The position numbers were made by a program, and so were the translations under genes. A stretch of DNA of 37,095 nucleotides from Streptomyces silaceus (lineage in GTDB: Bacteria > Actinomycetota > Actinomycetes > Streptomycetales > Streptomycetaceae): NCBI RefSeq assembly GCF_001419745.1, contig NZ_LIRJ01000116.1:1-37095 (forward strand), read 5' to 3'. Numbering within the stretch: position 1 is the first letter of the stretch; each line of letters starts with the position of its first letter. This document shows, in pieces, positions 32,777 through 37,095 of the stretch. The notes below the pieces were generated by a model. It saw only the letters and a program-made list of their open reading frames with translations. It was not told the DNA's origin and made no database searches.

Positions 32777-33514
32777 ATGACGACGATTACGACGCGTACG
32801 GTCGAGTATCCGGCCGACGGTCTGACGATGGTCGGGCACCTCGCTCTCCCGGCCGGTGTCGACCGCCGACCCGCGGTGCTGCTCGGACCAGAGGGCATGG
32901 GGCTCAGCGACGTCGAGCGCCGCCGGGCCGATGCTCTCGCCGAGCTGGGGTATGTGGCGCTGGCCTTCGACCTCCACGGCGGGCGCTATTTGGGCGACCC
33001 CGAGGAGATGCTGGCCCGTTGCCTGCCGCTGCTCGCCGACCCCGACCGGATGCGATGCATCGGCCATGCGGCGCTCGACGTGTTGCGCACCGAACCGCGG
33101 ACCGATTCCGACCGGATCGCCGCCGTCGGCTACGGCACCGGGGGCGCCATCGGGCTGGAACTCGGGCGCGACGGCGTCAACCTGCGCGCGATCGGGACAG
33201 TCAACGCAGTGACCACGGGCCGACCGGGCGAGGCAGCGCGCATTCGGTGCCCGGTGTGGGCCGGGGTCGGGTCGGAAGACCCGATCATGCCGCCCGCGCA
33301 ACGCGAGGCGTTCACCGCTGAGATGCAGGCCGCGGGCGTCGACTGGCGCCTCGCGGTCTACGGCGGCGCGTTGCACGCCTTCCACCATCCGCCGGTCGAC
33401 CACCCCGTTGTCCCCGGCGCCGGCTACCACCCGCGGCACGCGCAGCGAGCCTGGCGCGACATCGTCGACCTGCTCGCCGAGTGCCTGCCCGTGACGGAGG
33501 AGTCAAGAGCGTGA
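32777..33514 (+). CDS. dienelactone-hydrolase-family protein lacking the nucleophile
   Basis: 245 residues with the DLH fold: an oxyanion strand PAVLLGPEGMGL, LGYVALAFDLHGG, GSEDPI with D168, and H200 (GGALHAF). The nucleophile elbow, normally GYCFGG or GYSFGG, reads GYGTGG, so the catalytic Cys/Ser is G120. The acid and histidine are kept. The protein may use another residue, bind rather than hydrolyse its ligand, or be inactive. From memory, close actinomycete relatives also carry G-Y-G-x-G-G, which would argue against a random mutation. ATG start with a weak ribosome site. The C terminus borders an IS5-type transposase remnant on the opposite strand. Confidence 0.83.
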   Translation: MTTITTRTVEYPADGLTMVGHLALPAGVDRRPAVLLGPEGMGLSDVERRRADALAELGYVALAFDLHGGRYLGDPEEMLARCLPLLADPDRMRCIGHAALDVLRTEPRTDSDRIAAVGYGTGGAIGLELGRDGVNLRAIGTVNAVTTGRPGEAARIRCPVWAGVGSEDPIMPPAQREAFTAEMQAAGVDWRLAVYGGALHAFHHPPVDHPVVPGAGYHPRHAQRAWRDIVDLLAECLPVTEESRA

Positions 33515-33605
33515 TCGCGGCGGGGGTGAGCATGGCCTCGGAACGCCCGGGCAGTGTCTCGTAGTCCCGGACGGTGCGACGCGCGCGCATCAGCCACGCC
33601 AGGGA
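33501..33605 (-). mobile_element. remnant of an IS5-family transposase 3' end
   Basis: Minus-strand codons give SLAWLMRARRTVRDYETL, then GRSEAMLTPAAITLLT. This matches the C-terminal end of IS5/IS4-type DDE transposases (R-x-x-R-D-Y-E-x-L-x-x-x-S-E-A-x-x-x-x-A-x-x-x-L-M-x-R-R-L). The catalytic part and terminal repeats are absent; the 3' side runs into the stop region of the hydrolase gene. The rest of the 249-base gap to 33763 shows no gene. Confidence 0.65.
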
Positions 33606-33763
33606 CCTCGCCCCCGCCCGGTACGGGCGGAATCCGCCCACCCGCCGGGACCGGAAAGGCGCACCGCCTCAGGACATGGGGCGCCGGGAAGCTCTCCGTA
33701 GTGTCGGCACGGGAGGGTGGCCCGGGGGGCGCCACCGTTGTGCGGATGGCTGCCGGCGCGGGG

Positions 33764-35254
33764 TCACACGGCGGCGTTTCGGGTTCCGGCGGGGTCCTTG
33801 GTGGCGATGCCGTGCTGCTCGTCTTCGGGGCGTCCCTGTTGGGGCAGCAAGAAGGTGATCGCGAGGAATGCCACCAGCAGACATGCCTGGACGATCAGCG
33901 CGCGGTGGAAGCCGCTGGTGAAGTCACCGGTCTTGGCCTGGGCGAAGAACACTGACCCGAAGATCGCGACGCCGATGGATCCGCCGACCGCCTGCACGGC
34001 CGACAGCACGCCGGAGGCGGAGCCGATCTCGTCGTCGTCGACCGCGGCGAGGATGAAGCTGAACAGGGCGGCGATCACCATACCCGCTCCGATGCCCGCC
34101 ACTGTGATGCCGGGGACGATGTCCCGGATCGAGAACGAGGCGGCGTCGAGGCCGTCCAGTTCGAACCACAGCAGGGCCGCTCCGGCCAGCTGGATCAGCG
34201 GACCGATCTGCAGCACCTTGCGGCCGATCTTGTCGGCGAGGAATGCGCCGCTGACGGCTCCGCCGATCGCGGTGCCGATGGCGAGCGGCAGGTTGCCGAG
34301 TCCCGCTTCTCCGGCCGTGAAGTGCTGACCGATCTGGAGGAAGAGGGTGAGTACGAGCTGTGTGCCGATCAGGCCGCCGAAGAACAGGGCGATGCCACCG
34401 AGCCCCACGGTGAAGGCGGGTTTGCGCAGCAGGCCGGGGGTGACCAGCGGTTCCCGCCCCGCCGCGGCCGTACGGCGCTGCTGCACGGCGAACAGGGCGA
34501 ATCCGATCGCGGAGGCTGCCATGCACAGCCAAGTCCACAGCGGCCAGCCGTTCTCCTGCCCCTGGTTGAGGGGCAGGACCAACAGGGCGCAGGAGAGCAC
34601 GACCAGAGCCGCGCCGGTCATGTCGACCCGCACCGCGCGGTCGCCGGGCTTCTTGGGTACGAACTTCGCGGCGATGGTCAGCGCGGCGATGCCGATGGGC
34701 AGGTTGACCAGGAAGACGGAGCGCCAGCCCAGGCCGAAGAAGTCGCCCTCGATGAGGAAGCCGCCGAGGACCGGGCCGATGATGCCGCCCAGGCCGAGCA
34801 CGGGACCGAAGATCGCGAAGACCTTGGTGAGCTCGGGCCCGGAGAAGTTCTCGCGCAGCAGGCCAAGGCCCTGGGGCAGAAGCATCGCCCCAGCCGTGCC
34901 CTGCAGCAGCCTGAAGACGATCAGTGACGCGATGTTCGGAGCGATCGCGCAGAGCAGGGAGCCGGCGGTGAAGGCGGTCAGGCCGAACAGGAACATGCGG
35001 CGGCGCCCGTAGCGGTCGCCGAGCCGGCCACCGAGCACGAGCCCGGCTCCCAGGGTGAGGGCGTAGCCGCCGATCACCCACTGCAGACCGACGGAGCCGG
35101 CGCCGAGCGACTCCTCAAGGGCCGGTCCGGCGACGTTGACGATCGACGCGTCCAGGAGATCCATGATCTCCGCGATGATCATCACGGCCAGGATCAGCCA
35201 CCGCCATCGGTACGGTTCGGCGGTCTCATCGGCAGTGGGTGACGGGTCACGCAT
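33764..35254 (-). CDS. DHA2-family MFS drug exporter (EmrB/QacA-like)
   Basis: 496 residues with about 14 predicted membrane segments. Motif A GGRLGDRYGRRRMFLFG after TM2, and motif C-like GPVLGLGGIIGPVLGGFLIEG in TM5, mark DHA2 proton-driven multidrug exporters; MDLLDASIVNVAGPAL in TM1 is the D1 motif. Start: ATG 35254, with GGAGG 8 bases upstream; the codons further up at 35272 and 35269 overlap that site and lack one. Divergent from a MarR-family gene, the commonest partner of such exporters. A 13-bp palindrome lies just upstream of the ribosome site (35272-35284), a probable MarR operator. Substrates are likely toxic aromatics or antibiotics. Confidence 0.93.
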   Translation of the reverse strand: MRDPSPTADETAEPYRWRWLILAVMIIAEIMDLLDASIVNVAGPALEESLGAGSVGLQWVIGGYALTLGAGLVLGGRLGDRYGRRRMFLFGLTAFTAGSLLCAIAPNIASLIVFRLLQGTAGAMLLPQGLGLLRENFSGPELTKVFAIFGPVLGLGGIIGPVLGGFLIEGDFFGLGWRSVFLVNLPIGIAALTIAAKFVPKKPGDRAVRVDMTGAALVVLSCALLVLPLNQGQENGWPLWTWLCMAASAIGFALFAVQQRRTAAAGREPLVTPGLLRKPAFTVGLGGIALFFGGLIGTQLVLTLFLQIGQHFTAGEAGLGNLPLAIGTAIGGAVSGAFLADKIGRKVLQIGPLIQLAGAALLWFELDGLDAASFSIRDIVPGITVAGIGAGMVIAALFSFILAAVDDDEIGSASGVLSAVQAVGGSIGVAIFGSVFFAQAKTGDFTSGFHRALIVQACLLVAFLAITFLLPQQGRPEDEQHGIATKDPAGTRNAAV

Positions 35255-35271
35255 GCTCAATACCTCCATCA

Positions 35272-35284
35272 TGGAATAGTTCCA
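35272..35284. promoter_or_regulatory. MarR-type operator palindrome
   Basis: TGGAATAGTTCCA has 5-base arms around TAG. It sits in the divergent MFS/MarR gap, 18 bases before the MFS start and 85 before the MarR start. A second shorter palindrome CCAT-C-ATGG (35266-35274) overlaps it. Confidence 0.55.
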
Positions 35285-35368
35285 CGGTGAAGGTAAAGTG
35301 GTGACGGTAGGTTGTCAAAGTCGCCGCCGGCGCAGACGTGCGGCAGGAGCGAAAGGCGGTGGGCCTCC

Positions 35369-35860
35369 ATGGAGGAAGCGGTGCGCGATGACGTGACGGC
35401 GCAGCGTGAGCGACTGATGGAGGGGCTGAGGGTCTACGGCGGCCACTACACCGAGCTCAGCCGGCGCTTCGCCGCCTGGCTGGGCCTGCACTCCACCGAC
35501 GCGGTTGCGGTACTGCAGATCGCCGCCGCGGAAGAGCGCGGCACGCCACTGTCACCGGCGCGGCTGAGCGAGCGCATCTCCCTGTCCACGGGCGCCACCA
35601 CCGCGCTCTTGAACCGTCTCGAAGCGGCAGGACACATCACCCGCACCCGGGAACACTCCGACCGGCGCGTCATCTCCCTGCGCAGCGGCGCGCACATCCA
35701 GGAACGGGCGGACGAGTTCTTCGGCCCGCTCGCCCACCGCCTCGACGCCACGATGTCGCACTACCCACCGGACCTCCTCACGCAGTTCGAGTCGTTCATG
35801 GCCGATCTGAACTCGACCATGGACGCCCACCTCGCGCAGCCGATGAAGCCGGGGCAGTAG
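35369..35860 (+). CDS. MarR-family transcriptional regulator
   Basis: 163 residues from ATG 35369, taken as start because upstream codons to TTG 35312 have poor coding character. The winged HTH spans about residues 35-110: AVAVLQIAAAEERGTPLSPARLSERISLSTGATTAL, then LLNRLEAAGHITRTREHSDRRV with the conserved D-x-R wing. The N- and C-terminal helices form the dimer interface. MarR proteins repress drug exporters and are released by phenolic or antibiotic ligands; here the divergent DHA2 exporter is the clear candidate target. A hairpin follows the stop at 35861. Confidence 0.92.
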   Translation: MEEAVRDDVTAQRERLMEGLRVYGGHYTELSRRFAAWLGLHSTDAVAVLQIAAAEERGTPLSPARLSERISLSTGATTALLNRLEAAGHITRTREHSDRRVISLRSGAHIQERADEFFGPLAHRLDATMSHYPPDLLTQFESFMADLNSTMDAHLAQPMKPGQ

Positions 35861-35887
35861 CGGCTGAAGGCAGTGAGTGCCCAGCCG
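35861..35887 (+). terminator. terminator hairpin after MarR gene
   Basis: CGGCTG pairs with CAGCCG and inner GGCA with TGCC around GTGAG, with a two-base bulge. It begins immediately after the MarR stop codon. Confidence 0.55.
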
Positions 35888-36076
35888 TCACACCCGCCGT
35901 CGGATTCGGGTCGCTTCGAGGGTGTGTGCGGTGGTGTTTTGACGGGCCGTGAGGTGCGGTTCGCCTGTGACAGAACGAAGACGTCGAGGGGCACCGCCTG
36001 TAACTCCGTGCGAGATACAAATACTTCCGACCGCACGACACGCACCGCGCTCCATCGTTACTCCTGGGGGAACACC

Positions 36077-36226
36077 ATGAAGCACACCCGCCTCACCGCT
36101 CTGGCCGCCATCAGCCTCGCCGCCACCCTCTCGCTCACCGCCTGCGGCGGCGACGACTCCGGCGCCGGCGACATCAAGGGCGCCTACACCGACGTCCAGG
36201 TCTACCCCACCCACACCACCAAGTAG
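36077..36226 (+). CDS. very short lipoprotein (49 aa)
   Basis: ATG with TGGGGGA 6 bases upstream. Residues 1-22 form a lipoprotein signal peptide (MKHTRLTALAAISLAATLSL) with lipobox LTAC; the acylated cysteine is C23. The mature chain is only 27 residues: CGGDDSGAGD, then a polar tail ending in PTHTTK. It is too short to fold as a normal substrate-binding lipoprotein, so it may be a surface peptide, a leader or a truncated relic. The strong ribosome site and intact lipobox favour real expression. Convergent with the XRE-cupin regulator. Confidence 0.7.
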   Translation: MKHTRLTALAAISLAATLSLTACGGDDSGAGDIKGAYTDVQVYPTHTTK

Positions 36227-36250
36227 GACCGGTACCCGCGGCGTTCCCCG

Positions 36251-36850
36251 TCAGCCGCCGTTCGACGACCCGTCAGGCGCCGTGCGCAGATGCGTACGTA
36301 CCCCTTGCTGGCCGAACAGGATCAGCACCTCGACCGCGCCACCGTCGGCGCTGCCCAGCCAGTGCGGCAGGGACGTGTCGAACTCGGCCGCCTCGCCGCT
36401 CGACAGGGTCAGATCGCGCGCGCCGAGCACGAGCCGTAGGCGGCCGCTCAGAACGTAGAGCCATTCGAAGCCCTCATGCGTCTGCGGGGTCGGTTCGAGG
36501 GGTTCCGGTCGGGCGGGGATGATCATTTTGAAGGCGTGTACGCCCCCGGGGCGCCGGGACAGGGGCACGAAGGTCATCCCGAATCGCCGGATCGGCTTCA
36601 GGTGGATCCGGGGATCGCCGGTGCGTGGGGCTCCGACGAGGTCGTCCAGCGGCACGTCGTAGATGCGGGCCAGCGGGAGCAGCAGTTCCAGGCTCGGCCT
36701 GCGTTGGCCGCTCTCCAGACGGGACAGGGTGCTCTCCGAGACGCCGGTCGCCGTCGCGAGGTAGGCGAGCGTGATGCCGCGGTCGCGGCGCAGCGCGCGA
36801 AGCCTCGGGCCGACCGCGTCCAGTACCTCGTCGTCCGTCCTGTGATCCAC
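36251..36850 (-). CDS. XRE-family regulator with cupin domain
   Basis: 199 residues from GTG 36850, chosen for its AAGGTGA ribosome site 6-8 bases upstream; ATG 36874 is an alternative. The N-terminal HTH_3/XRE domain (about 10-65) reads VGPRLRALRRDRGITLAYLATATGVSESTLSRLESGQRRPSLELLL. The cupin_2 barrel (about 100-185) holds HEGFEWLYVLSGRLRLVLG and AAEFDTSLPHWL, with likely metal or ligand residues H125, E128 and H165. Such regulators (PuuR/SutR-like) bind a small metabolite in the cupin and control adjacent or divergent genes; here the divergent methyltransferase is 89 bases away and the likeliest target. Confidence 0.9.
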   Translation of the reverse strand: MDHRTDDEVLDAVGPRLRALRRDRGITLAYLATATGVSESTLSRLESGQRRPSLELLLPLARIYDVPLDDLVGAPRTGDPRIHLKPIRRFGMTFVPLSRRPGGVHAFKMIIPARPEPLEPTPQTHEGFEWLYVLSGRLRLVLGARDLTLSSGEAAEFDTSLPHWLGSADGGAVEVLILFGQQGVRTHLRTAPDGSSNGG

Positions 36851-36939
36851 GGGCTCACCTTGCCATAACCGCAAGATTCCGTGCCAGATCCCGCTCCCCC
36901 AGGCGACGCTGAGCGCTCACCGACAGAAGGAGTCTGCTG

Positions 36940-37095
36940 ATGAGCGCCGACGTTCCCGGCACTACCGACCCGACGACGTTCTGGGACGGCGTCTACGCCG
37001 CCCGGCCCGCGGCCGACGCACCCCGGCCCAACGTCCGCCTCACCGAGACGGTCGCGGGTCTGACGCCCGGCGACGTGCTCGACCTCGGCTGCGGC
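36940..37095 (+). CDS. class I SAM-dependent methyltransferase (partial, cut by window end)
   Basis: 52 codons are present. ATG is preceded by AAGGAG with a 7-8 base spacing. The frame opens with FWDGVYAARP, typical of Methyltransf_25-type enzymes that start with a W-D-x-x-Y motif, and ends in VLDLGCG, motif I, which binds S-adenosylmethionine. The rest lies beyond the window, so acceptor and full length are unknown. Divergent from the XRE-cupin regulator. Confidence 0.85.
   Translation, partial: MSADVPGTTDPTTFWDGVYAARPAADAPRPNVRLTETVAGLTPGDVLDLGCG

Noticed and set aside
1..37095. CRISPR arrays, rRNA genes and complete insertion sequences
   Set aside because: No regularly spaced repeats with unique spacers, no rRNA-like stretches and no intact transposase were seen; only one transposase remnant was found.

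Overview
The window looks like Streptomyces chromosome or a close actinomycete relative. Base composition is very GC-rich, codon third positions are almost all G or C, GTG starts are frequent, purine-rich AGGAGG-type ribosome sites are common, and secreted proteins, lipoproteins, SARP/AfsR, TetR and MarR regulators are abundant. Nothing ribosomal, tRNA-like or CRISPR-like was seen. The gene content is accessory in character, and gene remnants cluster between about 27 and 34 kb, as in chromosome arms.

Layout. 1-7 kb: an MFS exporter, a signal-less periplasmic-binding-fold protein, a HIT protein, two small secreted proteins, and a two-gene operon of secreted WNG-type beta-propellers. 7-14.5 kb: a GNAT acetyltransferase, an SGNH hydrolase, an FAD monooxygenase divergent from an AfsR-like giant regulator (apparent 1-base frameshift near its 3' end), and a sulfotransferase. 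14.7-17.7 kb: a 1,014-residue secreted PA14 / sugar-dehydrogenase-propeller / CBM / DUF1080 protein. 17.8-22.5 kb: OsmC, alpha/beta hydrolase, a gene-poor stretch with degenerate coding, a vWA protein, a Nudix hydrolase and a polysaccharide deacetylase.

22.6-32.6 kb contains three SDR-TetR divergent pairs in different states. The first SDR (22590-23138) lacks its catalytic YxxxK region but faces an intact TetR gene and two palindromic operators. The second pair (27105-28422) is broken by frameshifts in both genes and the TetR has lost its DNA-binding domain. The third (30915-32592) is intact, with two operators packed in a 58-base gap. Between them lie a dehalogenase-like hydrolase divergent from a BTAD regulator, an MmyB-domain remnant, a heptad-repeat coiled-coil protein, a VOC protein and a peptidoglycan-binding secreted protein.

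32.6-37.1 kb: remnants of an FAD monooxygenase and of an IS5-type transposase flank a dienelactone-hydrolase-like protein lacking its nucleophile. They are followed by a DHA2 MFS exporter divergent from a MarR regulator, a 49-residue lipoprotein, an XRE-cupin regulator, and the start of a methyltransferase cut by the window edge.

No single multi-gene system stands out as clearly new. The most unusual items are the PA14-propeller-CBM-DUF1080 protein, the tandem secreted propellers, the AfsR frameshift, the paired TetR operators, an 11-bp-period repeat cluster at 30.25 kb, and the two alpha/beta hydrolases with altered active sites.
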